This document shows, in pieces, positions 1 through 10,770 of a DNA stretch of 64,000 nt; position 1 is the stretch's first letter, and every line of letters begins with the position of its first letter. Below the pieces are notes generated by a model that saw only the letters and a program-made list of their open reading frames with translations, was not told the origin of the DNA and did not search any database. Source of the DNA: Bolinopsis microptera (lineage: Eukaryota > Ctenophora > Tentaculata > Lobata > Bolinopsidae). The translations under genes and the position numbers were made by a program. The DNA lies in NCBI RefSeq assembly GCF_026151205.1, contig NC_087078.1, positions 18,639,765-18,703,764 of the forward strand, given 5' to 3'.

Positions 1-911
1 TTTTTTTTTTTTTCCCCCTTTTTTTTTTTAGGTTTTTTTTCCCCGGGTTTTTTTTTTTTTTTTCCCATTTTTTGTGTTTTTTCCTTTTCCCCTTTTTTGG
101 GGGTTTTTTTTAAAATGTTTTTTTGGGGGGGGTTTTTCCCCCTTTCATTTTTCCCCCCTTTGTTTTTTTTTGGGAAATTGTTTTTTTTTTTTTGGGTTTT
201 TGGGCCCCCCCTTTAAAGGGTTTTCCCCCCTTTTTAAATTTCCCCCCGGGGAAGGGCCCTTTCCTTTTTTTTTTTAAAATTTTCCCCCTTTAAAGGTTTG
301 GGGGCCCCCCTTTTTTTTTAAACCCCCCCCCCCCCCCCTTTTTATTTTTTTTTTTCCCCCCCGGGGGGGTTTTTAATTTTTTTGGGGGGTTTTTCCCCCC
401 TTTTTTTTTTTTTTTTTTTTGGGGTTTTTTTTTTTTTTTGGGGAAAAAAAAAAGGGGGGTTTGGGGGAAAACCCTTTTTTTTCCCTTGTTACAAATTTTT
501 TTTTTTTTTTTAAAACCCGGGGGGGTTTTTTTTTTTTAAAAAAGGTTTTGGGTTTTTTAAAGGTTTTTTTTTTTTGGGGGGGGGGAAAAAAGGGTTTTTT
601 TCCCCCCCCTTTTTTCCCCCCCCCCTTTCCCCCCCCCCCCGGGGTTTTTTTAAAAAAGGGTTTTTTTTAAGGGTTTTTTTTTAAAAGGGAAAAAATTTTT
701 TAAACTTTTTTTTTTGGGGGGGGGTTTTTTTAAACTTTTGGGAAAAAAATTTTTTTTTTTTTTAAAAAACCCAAAAAAAACCCCCCCCCCCTTTTTTTTT
801 TTTTGGGGGGTTTTCCTTTTTTTTTTGGGGGAAAAATTTTTTGGGGGTTTTTGGGGGTTTTGGGCCCCCCCCCAAATATTTTTTTTTTTTTTTTTTTTTT
901 TTTTTGGGGGT

Positions 912-942
<31 letters not shown>

Positions 943-1272
943 GGGGGAAAAAATTTTTTTTTTTTTTAAAAAAAAAGGGGGGGTTTTAAAAAAATTTTGG
1001 GGGGTTTTTTAAAATTTTTTTAAAATTTTTGGGGGGGGTTTTTTTTTGGGTTTTTTTTTTTTCCCGGGTTGGGTTTTGGGGGCCGGGGGGAAAAAAAAGG
1101 GGGTTTGGGGGGGGGGGGGGAAAAAAAAAATTTTTTTAAAAACCCCTTTTTTAAAAACCCTTTTTTTTTTTTAAAAAAAAACCCCCTTTTTTTAAAGGAA
1201 TTTTTTAAAATTTTTTTTTGGGCCCGGAAAAAGGGGGTTTTTTTTTTGGGGAAAAAAAAAAAAAAAAGGGGG

Positions 1273-1326
<54 letters not shown>

Positions 1327-1354
1327 GGGGGAAAAAAAAAAAAAAAAAAAAAGG

Positions 1355-1385
<31 letters not shown>

Positions 1386-1760
1386 GGGAAAAAAAAAAAA
1401 AAAAAAGGGGGGGGGGTTTTTAAAAAAAAAAAAAAAAACCCCCCCAAAAAAAAAAAACCCCCCCGGGGGGGGGAAAAAAAAATTTTTTTTTTTTTTGGGG
1501 GGGGGAAAAAAAAAAAAGGGGTTTTTGGGGGGGGAAAAAACCCTTAAAAAAAAGGGGTTTTTTCCCTTCAATGGGGGGAAACCCCCCCTTTTGGGGGTTT
1601 TTTTTTCCCCTTGGGGAAATTTTTTCCCCCCCCGGGGGTTTTTTTAAAAATTTTTTTTTTTTCCCAATTTTTTTTCCCCTTTTTTTTTTTTTTTTCCCCG
1701 GGGGGTTTTTTTTAAAAAATTTGGGGGGCCCCCCGGGGGGGGTTTTTTTTTCCTGCCCCT
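1..1760. other. Homopolymer-run block, probable assembly/base-calling artefact
   Basis: Almost every base sits in a run of 3 to more than 40 identical bases (T, G, C, A runs in succession), and this stops abruptly near 1750, after which ordinary complex sequence begins. No genome compartment is known to look like this. It resembles a corrupted low-quality long read end in which each base was stretched. The Phe/Lys/Gly/Pro-rich open frames it produces are meaningless. I place no genes here. Confidence 0.85.
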
Positions 1761-2227
1761 TATTGATGGTAAGTTTCGCTGGACTTCGGGACTCAAGCAA
1801 GGCATGAGGTGTTGCACTTATATGATGTAAGGGCCGATTTAAGATTGAGGCTCAGCAACTTGAACTGTTAACTGATATAAACCCAAAAAGCAATAACGCG
1901 TGAATATTCAGTTACCATAGCTGTTATTGCAAGGTAAAACGGTTAGGTTATTACAATACCTGGAAAGTGGAAGGGTTATATTATTACTGATGAGTGATGA
2001 TGCTCACTATTTAGGAATATTAATCAACATTTTATCTTGCTCTCGCCAATTGTGCCAAATTGGTAAAATAATAGTGGATTTTGGGAAGATGACTACCCGA
2101 GGGAAAATATTTTATAATAATAACTTCTGTCAGATTTTTATCTACGATATTTAAAAAAAATTGTTTTTTTGCCCGATACGAACATCGCAAAATGTTTCAT
2201 AGCAATATTCTAAAAAGATTTGTAATT
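1761..2227. other. Non-coding stretch, nothing recognised
   Basis: Ordinary AT-rich sequence between the homopolymer block and the first minisatellite. No exon with splice signals or coding-like composition was found on either strand. Confidence 0.5.
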
Positions 2228-2258
2228 TACTCTGTCTCGTACGTCACGAGACAGAGTA
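2228..2258. repeat. Perfect 13-bp hairpin
   Basis: TACTCTGTCTCGT is followed by a 5-nt loop (ACGTC) and its exact reverse complement. It lies about 30 bp before the 23-bp tandem array and may be a structural seed or a small element end; its function is unknown. Confidence 0.8.
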
Positions 2259-2284
2259 TTCACCCTCCGCGTTGGAATGTGGCC

Positions 2285-2518
2285 CCTCAATGTGGGGCAA
2301 TATCTTTCCTCAATGTGGGGCAATATCTTTCCTCAATGTGGGGCAATATCTTCCCTCAATGTGGGGCAATATCTTCCCTCAATGTGGGGCAATATCTTAC
2401 CTCAATGTGGGGCAATATCTTCCCTCAATGTGGGGCAATATCTTCCCTCAATGTGGGGCAATATCTTCCCTCAATGTGGGGCAATATCTTCCCTCAATGT
2501 GGGGCAATATCTTCCCTT
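2285..2518. repeat. 23-bp minisatellite, about 10 copies
   Basis: The core TCAATGTGGGGCAATATCTT recurs every 23 bp with T/C changes at the unit end. The unit carries no stop in any forward frame, so all three + frames stay open across the array; these frames are artefacts of the repeat. Confidence 0.95.
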
Positions 2519-2802
2519 TGATAACTTAATCGTTGCTGTAGGTATCAACCTCTCAGTGACAGTGAGCATTTTCTGATACCTGCACCCCAGTTTGCGTAAT
2601 ACTTAGGAAGGTATCGTACAAGTCCCAAAAATCGTTTAAATGTACAAAACCTCTTGCAGGTCATTTATTTTTTAACCATTCGATCTAAAACCATTAAATA
2701 ACCTATAGCAGAACAATTTCTCTATTACTGGTGCAACCACACCCTACCTCGAGGTCTGGTACTGATAATTTAGTAATTTATTTGTGCAAGAACGGTTCAA
2801 TA

Positions 2803-3000
2803 GCTCTCATAATACCATTATCACCATACGTTAAAGCTATCATAATACCATTATCACCATACGTTAAAGCTATCATAATACCATTATCACCATACGTTAA
2901 AGCTATCATAATACCATTATCACCATACGTTAAAGCTATCATAATACCATTATCACCATACGTTAAAGCTATCATAATACCATTATCACCATACGTTAAA
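2803..3000. repeat. 33-bp minisatellite, 6 copies
   Basis: Six nearly identical 33-bp units (core AATACCATTATCACCATACG). Because 33 is a multiple of three, both strands show an 11-residue periodic open frame (for example MIALTYGDNGI on the minus strand). No start, splice or signal context supports translation. Confidence 0.95.
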
Positions 3001-3224
3001 GACCCGCACCTGAGCCTGACTGAGACCATTGTTTTCAAGTTTCTTCTATTTAAAGAACCCAGCTGGTCGCAACACTAATGACAGTTATATTAACATATCA
3101 CGTGACCTGAAAAGGAGGTAAAGAAGCTTCTAGTGTCAGCCTTTCAGTCGAGAGAGCTCACCATAAACAGTTCAGTGATCTAGGTTTTGTGAGCAGCTTT
3201 TTTTAGTGACAGCTGTTTTGAAGC

Positions 3225-3300
3225 ATGTTTTTGAACTTGTTGCCGGCGTTACTACTTCTGACAGCGACTTTTGGTGGGAGTTTGGATAACAAATGGGAAA
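3225..3300 (+). CDS. Signal-peptide first coding exon (paralogous or alternative to 8270-8345)
   Basis: ATG opens 25 codons beginning MFLNLLPALLLLTATFGGSL, a classic hydrophobic signal peptide, and ends in phase 1 with an A directly before GTATGT, a good 5' splice site. The coding length (76 bp), phase and last base are the same as those of the exon at 8270-8345, whose product also ends in a short Asn/Asp-Gly stretch after the signal peptide. It can therefore splice in frame to the exon at 8542. It may be an alternative first exon of the downstream gene or the remnant of a tandem duplicate. I found no further exons of a separate gene between 3300 and 8270. Confidence 0.6.
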
Positions 3301-4015
3301 GTATGTAACTCTACTGATATAAACTTTTCAATTTGCTCAAAATAAACGCACTGAAGGTAGGCTCGTCTAAATGACTTACAGTATACACCTACAGTATATT
3401 ATACATGGACAAAATAGACCTGCTTGAGCCAGGGAACGGCCCATAGCAGGGGAATCATATCCTAATTAATTAGCAAGTAGCAAGGATAAAAAGCATAAAA
3501 AATAGGTAAAAATATATGCCAATAATATACCAATATAAGAAGAATATGACAGAAAGGTCAAACTGGGTTGTTCCTTTTGTAACTGTAAGTGTGTGTAAGT
3601 CTATATGGGTCTTCATTCGATGGTCTTTAGTCTTCTTGTCACAATGTCATTCTAGCCTTTACTTTTGGCTTTTTAAAACGTAAAGTTAAGGGTGCGGCTT
3701 GTATGTGTCTTTCTGGTACTTAGTCTATGTATGAGCGAGGAATGTAGACATATTTAATACTCACACAAGGCTAGGACAGGAATATACCAGGAAGTTGATG
3801 GTAACAAATGTAATCTGTTCAGCATCATGCAACGAAAATGTAAATATTATAGTTGGGTCACTAACGTGATGCAATAACAGTGGATCAGAACCACATCATT
3901 GATTACTATAGACTATAGAGCAATATTAAAATAAGATCAGATATGATGATGCGATAGAACTTAGAAGCCTAAGTTTATGGGACTATTTCCTCAATTAATT
4001 CCACATATATTATCA
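3301..4015. other. Intron-like AT-rich stretch
   Basis: Starts with the GTATGT donor of the 3225 exon. No coding exon or clear element was recognised before the TIR element at 4016. Confidence 0.5.
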
Positions 4016-4067
4016 CAGTGCTGGCAAGCACGAGCGGTGTCTTTATTTGGGGTATACTATGTACCCC

Positions 4068-4122
4068 CTTTACTATTGTACCCCCTTTACTATTATACCC
4101 CCTTTACTATTATACCCCCTTT
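4068..4122. repeat. 17-18-bp tandem repeat, 3-4 copies
   Basis: Units of TACCCCCTTTACTATTAT recur inside the TIR element, giving a short pyrimidine-rich array on the + strand. Confidence 0.85.
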
Positions 4123-4145
4123 GGTACACATTGGAAGCCTCTTTC

Positions 4146-4202
4146 GTGCACGCGAAGCGTGCACTCCGGCCGGAGGCGGCGGCCGAAGGCCGCCGCCTCC
4201 GG
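4146..4202. repeat. Two GC-rich GAA-loop hairpins
   Basis: At 4146-4164, GTGCACGC-GAA-GCGTGCAC is a perfect 8-bp-stem hairpin. At 4170-4202, two 15-bp perfectly complementary arms flank a second GAA loop, and CTCCGGCCGGAG bridges the two. The block is about 80% GC in an AT-rich surround. C-GAA-G mini-loops are known to be unusually stable in DNA, which suggests selection for a folded single-strand form. Confidence 0.85.
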
Positions 4203-4355
4203 CAGGAGTTTTTCAAGAATTATTACTCATCGGAAGTCGTTCAGCAGATTAATTTTCAGTTCAAAACATTCTAGTTTGATGTCAAAGATGACAGGAATAA
4301 AAAATAGTTATGTTGAGATTTTTAAGAAATTTGCATAAAATACTCGCCAGCACTG

Positions 4356-5597
4356 TTATACGAAATTCGGTAAAAAACCAAAATCGCCATATTCAGGTGC
4401 CTTAAAAACCATGTTAAAATTGAGTTAGAGATCTGAAATTTTTCAGGGCGTCTAGACGTTGACCAAATCGACTGCAAAAAAAGTTTCAGGTTTCAGGAGC
4501 ATCGGAAGTGGGTTTTCTAGAACCCCTGTTTTACGACAGATTGTCGTGATATCTATCTATATATATACATATATATATATTCAGGGATAGACGCTTTGCC
4601 AGTCAATTGTAGCCTGTATTTAATTGTCCATAGATTCAAAAGTATAAAAGATACAGCCATTTCCGACCACAGGTCTTGAAAATAATTGTTTACACTTTAG
4701 TTTACATTGTATAAACAAATTATTTGACGTCATGAACACCCCTTGATGACGTCATCAAGTTAACCGTTTTTAAAACTTGATTTTTGACAAAGTAATAACT
4801 TTTAAAAATGATTTTACACCATTAAAAAGTAATTGTATTCAAAATCTGAGGAAATTTTCACCTTAGATAATTGTTCAAGCATTCTGAAAATCTACCGGAA
4901 AGTTTTTCTAGCTTGTTCCTTCATAAAGATATTCGTCATTGAAGTTTGTGCTTTTTTGAAGAATTATTTTATAAAAACGTCATTTTGCGATTTAGTATTC
5001 TCTGGTGTTGGGCCATGCCTTGGGTTGTGGAGCTCAGTTCTGCTTCCTATAGGTATAAATTGTGCATTAGGCTAGTTTTAAAGTTGAAAATCAAAAAGTT
5101 GCACACGTGGGGACACGCCCAAATTGATAGAAAATCGCTAAAATCACTGAAAATCGCTGTTTTCGTCATTTTCTGTCAACTTTAGAGTGCCGTTGTGATT
5201 ACAGTTCTTGTTGAAATACTTTGAAACTTTGCATGCTTATCAAACTATATATAAAACAATTACATGCAAAAATTTACGGCATTTCAATATTGGATGCGCA
5301 CGCAACGTCCGCTCAAAGTTTGCATGTGCGAAAGGTGAGAATTTTGCTCATTCGTGATTTCCAACAAATTCTGCTTTATCACGACAGTTTAATGTCATTA
5401 TATATGAATTTAATGCCAACTTGAATGAGTATTAAGTGGCATATTCAGTCAGTGATCGACCGATATGCTTACCTAAACAAAAGAAAATGTTTTTAAAGGA
5501 AAAATTTCGAAATCGTTGAAACTTCCTCCTTATTAATGAAGATATCAGTTTATATTTCGACTTTATAATACCCTGACATTATAATCAAAAAGAGATG
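4356..5597. other. Intergenic/intronic AT-rich DNA
   Basis: Holds a short ATATATAC run near 4555-4580 and a stretch (about 5090-5330) that reads like a degenerate dispersed repeat. There is no coding exon that I can support. Confidence 0.4.
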
Positions 5598-6105
5598 ATA
5601 TTTTACCAAAACCCATAATCATGGGTAGAGTGGACCGCTGCCAGTGTCTTTCTTTCCCAAACAAAAGGAAATGATATTAATTTGATTGACCGTTCTCAAT
5701 GCAAAATGATACCGAGAATGAAATCGGTCGCTCGCTTTTCCCATTCATTTACAATTGTAATAGATTAAGAAGAACTATTCAAAGGCAGCTGTACTCGGCA
5801 ATAAAGATTCAATAAACTTCAGCTAATTCAATAAGTAATAACTACCACCCTTACCCCGAAATACTAGGTATCGACCCGAACGCAACCCAAAGAGATTTTT
5901 ACAGCATCTGATTGATGTAATCAATCGAAACTTATTACAATTCGTAAGCCGTGAATGAATGGGAAAAGCGAGCGACCGATTTCATTCTCGGTATCATTTT
6001 GCATTGAGAACGGTCAATCAAATTAATATCATTTCCTTTTGTTTGGGAAAGAAAGACACTGGCAGCGGTCCACTCTACCCATGATTATGGGTTTTGGTAA
6101 AATAT
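5598..6105. mobile_element. Fold-back element with about 153-bp inverted arms
   Basis: Arm 5598-5750 is the near-perfect reverse complement of 5953-6105, from ATATTTTACCAAAACCCATA at the outside to the CCATTCATT region at the inside, with a roughly 200-bp unrelated centre. No open frame spans the element. This is the architecture of a MITE or fold-back element; target-site duplication is not obvious. Confidence 0.8.
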
Positions 6106-8269
6106 GTATATACAGTATCCACATATATTAATGTATTCTACAAATTCTCCACATGTTTTGGAGGGCAAGTAAGAAGAACCATTCCATTCCAATGAAACTT
6201 CTCATCACATTGCCTCCCATCAGTGAATCCTATATTTAGACCATGTTAAATTTATCACTTAGTAATACGAAGTTGTTAAAAGCATACTAACACCTCTTTA
6301 AGTGTTTATGCTAACATTATATTCGCACCTAACAAGTTCTATAAGTCGACTAACGAGCTTAAGTTCCTATCGCTAAACGGACTTTATTGATGGTCCAACA
6401 AGTTTGTTATTTTTATTGTTGTACTTAATATAACACTAAAGAGCCTTTCATTTCCTCGCCCATTTACGTCATAATCACTGCTATAGTCAGTATACTATAA
6501 AAATGGCTTCACTTCAGTATTATATATCAGTCATAAGGGTTTCCTTTTTCTCTTGAGAGAAATCAGTTAGGATCGCAAACCAAAGGCCTATAATAATAAT
6601 TCTACGCCAAAAGTTACAGACCTAATTATGTCCAGAAAACTTGAGCTGATAACGCGTAAATTATTTATTTTTAAGAGTGATGTGGTTTAAGTGCTGTAGT
6701 GAGTCTGGGGTACAACTATTGCATGTAATATAGGGTTTGCATTATCGGTCCCTAATGTAATAGGAGTTTCTCCAGAACTTATACCACTTAGCCGTGCATA
6801 TGGTATTTATGCAATATGGTATTTTAAGGACACTTTTTGCCCTTAATGCTTCATGATGTCATTTCTTTTTTATTATTTTGAAAGTTTCAAATTGGATAAA
6901 ATCATCTAGACTAATCAATAATCATTTATTCATGACCATTTTTTGCATGCCTTCGTCTGGCTATATCTTGATCTTGGCAAGTTCAACTTAATAGCTTGGA
7001 GAGTCTAGTACTGATACCTCGAATGATGGGCAATACCGTGTTCAAATAACTCTCCGATGTTTAAAGCTGCGGGTCAGCTTCGAGTTTGAGTGAAATTATC
7101 AATTTATAACCCTCAATAAACTGATATAACACCTTTTACGTGCAGCTTACAATTATTTGCGCTATCTAATCTGAAGCAGCTGCGGCAAAAGTGCTCAAGA
7201 TGTTAACTATAAATTTATTTTGTCAATACTTTGACAACAGCTTTACGCTAGTTAATCTAAGTTGCATTAAACTATAGAGTTTGGACTGCTGTGGCAATAG
7301 TACTGACCAAATCGTGGTACTGGTAAAGCTGTGATCTATTTATCCTTTGAGCCACATTGCAACACCACTTTCTAACTTTATTAAGGCCCATTACCGAGGG
7401 TATATAAATACTCAATGAGTATCACCAACCCAAGTTTTCTGGAGTTATTTCGACGTACTGTTTTGCTGGCTCTTTGTCGTTTGTATGTCCATATTCTGTA
7501 AATTGGAAAAATTTGGGAAATCTCGCATATAATTATAAGGACTTGTACGAGCATTTGCGGCCGATTCCGGAACCACCATTTTAAGATATGGGGTGACATT
7601 CCGACGGCGTTGGTTAACCGACAAAAAAATTACAAGGGTCGAAAAAGTTGTAGCCCGCTACAAAATTGGACAAAAAACCATAAAGAGGCGGCAAAAAATA
7701 AGCAAAAGTAAAAACGACGATATTTTTCATTAATTTTTTAATTAGTTTTGTTTTAATTCATATAATTAATTAACTAAGGGTTGGCGAGACGGTTAAATCA
7801 ATTCATATGATCTTTTGGAACTGCGATGCCTCAGTGACGTCTGTTTTGATCTCCAATCAAATTTTGTGCCACCAGGAGGGAATTAATTGTCAAGTTCACT
7901 GTTCAGGTTATATAGATGTCATGTTATAAACAAAATGAATGTCCAAATGAATGTCCAAATATAGCCTAAAAGTGAAAGAGCCGCCACAACGTTATATGAT
8001 ATCGTCGCTTTGTTTATTGCTCGTGGTGAGCCTTGCCCAGTAGTTTTCCTCAAAGGTGGTGTCGGTGAGGTGTTGCGTTTAATGCTGCGAATTAAAGTTC
8101 CAACGTAATTCATTGGACAGATTAATTAGTTTGATGGTTAAAGTCTACTGCTCGTTATATTAATTAGTTTAATGCTCGTACTGTATACCCCCAGCTAAAT
8201 AATATTTGCTTGAAGACTCAAAGCCCTCAACATCAGACTGACGGCTCTATTATTACATTTTAGAGCACA
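6106..8269. other. Non-coding stretch upstream of the secreted-protein gene
   Basis: AT-rich sequence without supported exons on either strand. If the 3225 exon is an alternative first exon, this is intron. The promoter of the 8270 exon should lie at its right end, but no clear TATA box could be assigned. Confidence 0.4.
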
Positions 8270-8345
8270 ATGAGTAGCTTCACAGTGTGCCTGATCGGGA
8301 TCACTCTTGCTGTGTTAGCATTTGGGTCCAATAACCTTGATGGAA
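8270..8345 (+). CDS. Secreted Cys-rich protein, exon 1 (signal peptide)
   Basis: ATG at 8270 begins a protein of about 203 aa encoded by six exons (8270-8345, 8542-8664, 8809-8892, 10658-10759, 11565-11752, 12535-12573) whose phases all agree. This exon encodes MSSFTVCLIGITLAVLAFGS, a signal peptide with likely cleavage near AFG-S, and ends in phase 1 before GTGAGA. The mature protein would be secreted, with about nine cysteines and no transmembrane segment. I recognise no family; the spacing does not match EGF, ShK or kazal patterns that I can see. Confidence 0.75.
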
Positions 8346-8541
8346 GTGAGAAACTGGATTTTTATATATCTACCAAAAGTTTTAGTGAAATGAAATGAAA
8401 TTACCGCTGTATTGATGCAAAATACTTAAAATAATCAATGATTTTACAGCAGCTGATATTTTCTGCATTTAATGTCAATTGAATGACTAGCAGCAACATT
8501 ACACGAAGGATTTAATTACGTAACTTAATATTTTGTTTCAG

Positions 8542-8664
8542 AATTCTGTGATATCAAAGTAAAGTCTAAGGACGGTTCTATCAAGTGCTGCAAGGCTAAA
8601 GCCAAAGGATACATTGTCCACGTTGGAGTTTGTGACGGAAATGAGATGTTCAAAAGTGTTATCG
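8542..8664 (+). CDS. Secreted Cys-rich protein, exon 2
   Basis: Follows TTTGTTTCAG and precedes GTCAGT, phase 1 to phase 1. It encodes a lysine-rich segment starting KFCDIKVKSKDGSIKCC, with four cysteines including a CC pair, then a beta-rich GYIVHVGVCDG stretch. The reading frame is set by the join to exon 1 (split AAA codon). Confidence 0.8.
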
Positions 8665-8808
8665 GTCAGTATCAGTGTTGTTGGTGTTATTTCAGTTGAC
8701 TTATCTCAGCTTATATAAACATTTCTTATTTTCCTTTGTTTCTGCACAAAGAATTTGAAAGATTCATTGTTAATTGAGGACCAATTAACATAACTTATTT
8801 AACGTCAG

Positions 8809-8892
8809 GCTATAACGCGTTATCAGAGATGGTAGTTACACCCGATGAAGCGACAAGTGACCACAGTGCCAAGGAAGACAATCCCGGAAAGG
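8809..8892 (+). CDS. Secreted Cys-rich protein, exon 3
   Basis: Acceptor AACGTCAG, donor GTACCC (weak), 84 bp, phase 1-1. It encodes a cysteine-free acidic linker (VVTPDEATSDHSAKEDNPGK). Its hydrophilic composition suggests a surface loop or hinge between the two Cys-bearing halves. As a phase-symmetric exon it could be skipped without changing frame. Confidence 0.65.
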
Positions 8893-10657
8893 GTACCCAT
8901 TTAAGTTTCTTTCTTCAATTTTCAGAAAATTACACCAATATTCCGATATTCAGGTGCCAAACGGAATCTTGGCACCGTGCCATGCATGATATTGATATAA
9001 GTATTGAACTGAGGAATTCAAAACTTTCAAAACTTTGATGAAGCTGATCATTGATCAAAGCACATTTACACACATAGATTAAAACAGCTATAAAATGGAA
9101 AGACGTGATCGTTACCAAATTAGTAAAGTTGGTAGATGCTAAACAATAAAAATTAAGCGATAAACGTCCTCACAATTATAAACCCTTGTTTGCTCCAACT
9201 TGGAGCAAACAAGGGTTATATGTTGGCATAACCATCGACCACGTAATGGTTTCATCGACTGAAAGAAAATTCATTAAAACAGTAAAATCTAAACTTCTAT
9301 GCACGAAAAGATGGCATTATGATTATGTAGCATAATTATTGGGCAGGGGGCTTGAATTTAACCAATCACTCTCACGTTATCCAGTCACGTGACTTGTTCT
9401 GCGGATTGGTTTGAATTGTAATTTTATTCCAACATGAGGAGTCTGCACTTGTATTGTGAATATAAAATGACATAATACATCTTTGCTACAGTTCAGGGCA
9501 CATGTGATTCTACGCAGATCATGATCGGCTTTTGTCAATGATGGCCAAAACAAAAAGCTATCTTTATTAAGAATTTAGTAAATATTTTCCCCAAATACCT
9601 ACAACAATACATATTATTTGTGAATAGCCGTGCAAGAAAAGACAATTTTTAAAGAAAAGACAAGACACATTTTCGTTTCAAATTAATCGATCACAGTCAT
9701 ACACGGCTATATCAATATACTGAGGAAATTATCTTTACTGAGAAAATTAGTGAAATACGCTCAATTAGAATTTGGAACAACAGCCACGAAAAATATTCAT
9801 GTTTCTGAACCTAGATTGCATAATTTCTCAGAAAATGTTCACGATCAAGAATAAAATTCGGGGGACAACGAAAGCGACATTGAGCACACGATACTCGTCT
9901 GTTTGTCTCTTTCTAATTAATTCTCCGTAGCCACACAGCACTTAATACTCATGTAACCATTGTATAGTGTGTGAGGCTTGTCTCAGCATCTCATTCTATA
10001 ATTTTATATTACATAATATTATATAATAATAATATTATACATATAATATATTATATCAAATTAGTTATAGTTAGATGTTGATTCAAGATGTCAATTCTTT
10101 GCAGCTCGGCGAGGCCCAGTGGTGCATTTTGCCGATCTACCGAAGTGGTTGCGAGAAAATTATTTGACGTGCGGCGCGGCCCAGTAGTGCATCGTGCTAC
10201 AATGTTAAATGATATTATAGTTTGCAGGAATTTTATCTTTTACACACAATGTGTTGGAATGTTGTAAAGGTACAATATTGAACATTATGCTCACGACCAG
10301 CTCAACTAACCCCAATCTTCCTCCCATTTTATTGTAAACTTTTCTATGAGGATAATTATATATATCTATAGATTTTCATTTTGTAAGTTATTTGTTGTGT
10401 TTAACTCAACAATCGTGTAATACTACGTATAATACTACGTCAAATAATTCAATCTGAGAGTACCTTAATAATCTGAGAGTACCTTTATAAAGCTACAAAT
10501 ATGACGAATTGGTCAGCTTAAGGGGGCAGGGGGGGGGGGGGGCGGGGGGTCTTCGTGGAAATTAAGAACGCACAATAAGAACGATTTCGGATTTACCATT
10601 AGTATTAGTACTTTAGTATTATAATTTCACCACATAGCTTCAAAGCAAGTTTTTCAG
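8893..10657. other. Intron with hairpin and AT-rich palindromic tract
   Basis: Intron 3 of the secreted-protein gene. It contains the 37-bp palindrome at 9181-9217, an ATAT palindromic tract near 10000-10050 and a G-rich run near 10527-10548. No nested gene was found. Confidence 0.6.
9181..9217. repeat. Perfect 37-bp palindrome (18-bp arms, 1-nt centre)
   Basis: AACCCTTGTTTGCTCCAA, then C, then its exact reverse complement. Sited in an intron; perfect symmetry with no loop implies recent origin or strong constraint. Confidence 0.9.
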
Positions 10658-10759
10658 ACGAGGGTATTTGTCATGTGTACAAGACTTACATCGGAGGTGT
10701 CAAAGCTTGCATCCCAGGAAACATGGTCACAGCTGCCAAATTCGTTCATCAATGGCTTG
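10658..10759 (+). CDS. Secreted Cys-rich protein, exon 4
   Basis: Acceptor TTTTTCAG, donor GTAAGC, 102 bp, phase 1-1. It encodes a segment starting DEGICHVYKTYIGGVKACIP with two cysteines, then an amphipathic stretch ending HQWL. The donor is followed within about 12 bp by the giant 7-bp array, so the array begins almost at the splice site. Confidence 0.8.
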
Positions 10760-10770
10760 GTAAGCCCATC

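Larger units (their letters stand above)
4016..4355. mobile_element. Small Tc1-like TIR element (non-autonomous)
   Basis: The left end CAGTGCTGGC and the right end GCCAGCACTG are inverted copies about 340 bp apart, and CAGTGCTGGC-type ends are typical of Tc1/mariner elements. A flanking TA duplication is not evident (left flank ends CA, right flank begins TT). Inside are a 17-18-bp repeat at 4068-4122 and a block of strong GC-rich hairpins at 4146-4202. It has no transposase and is inferred to be a MITE. Confidence 0.55.

Noticed and set aside
74-1800. Phe/Lys/Pro-rich open frames
   Set aside because: Products of homopolymer stretching; not real genes.
2192-2576. Three overlapping + strand open frames
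   Set aside because: The 23-bp unit lacks stops in all frames, so all three stay open automatically.
4833-5075. 80-aa + strand open frame
   Set aside because: No signal peptide, splice context or domain; composition is that of AT-rich non-coding DNA.
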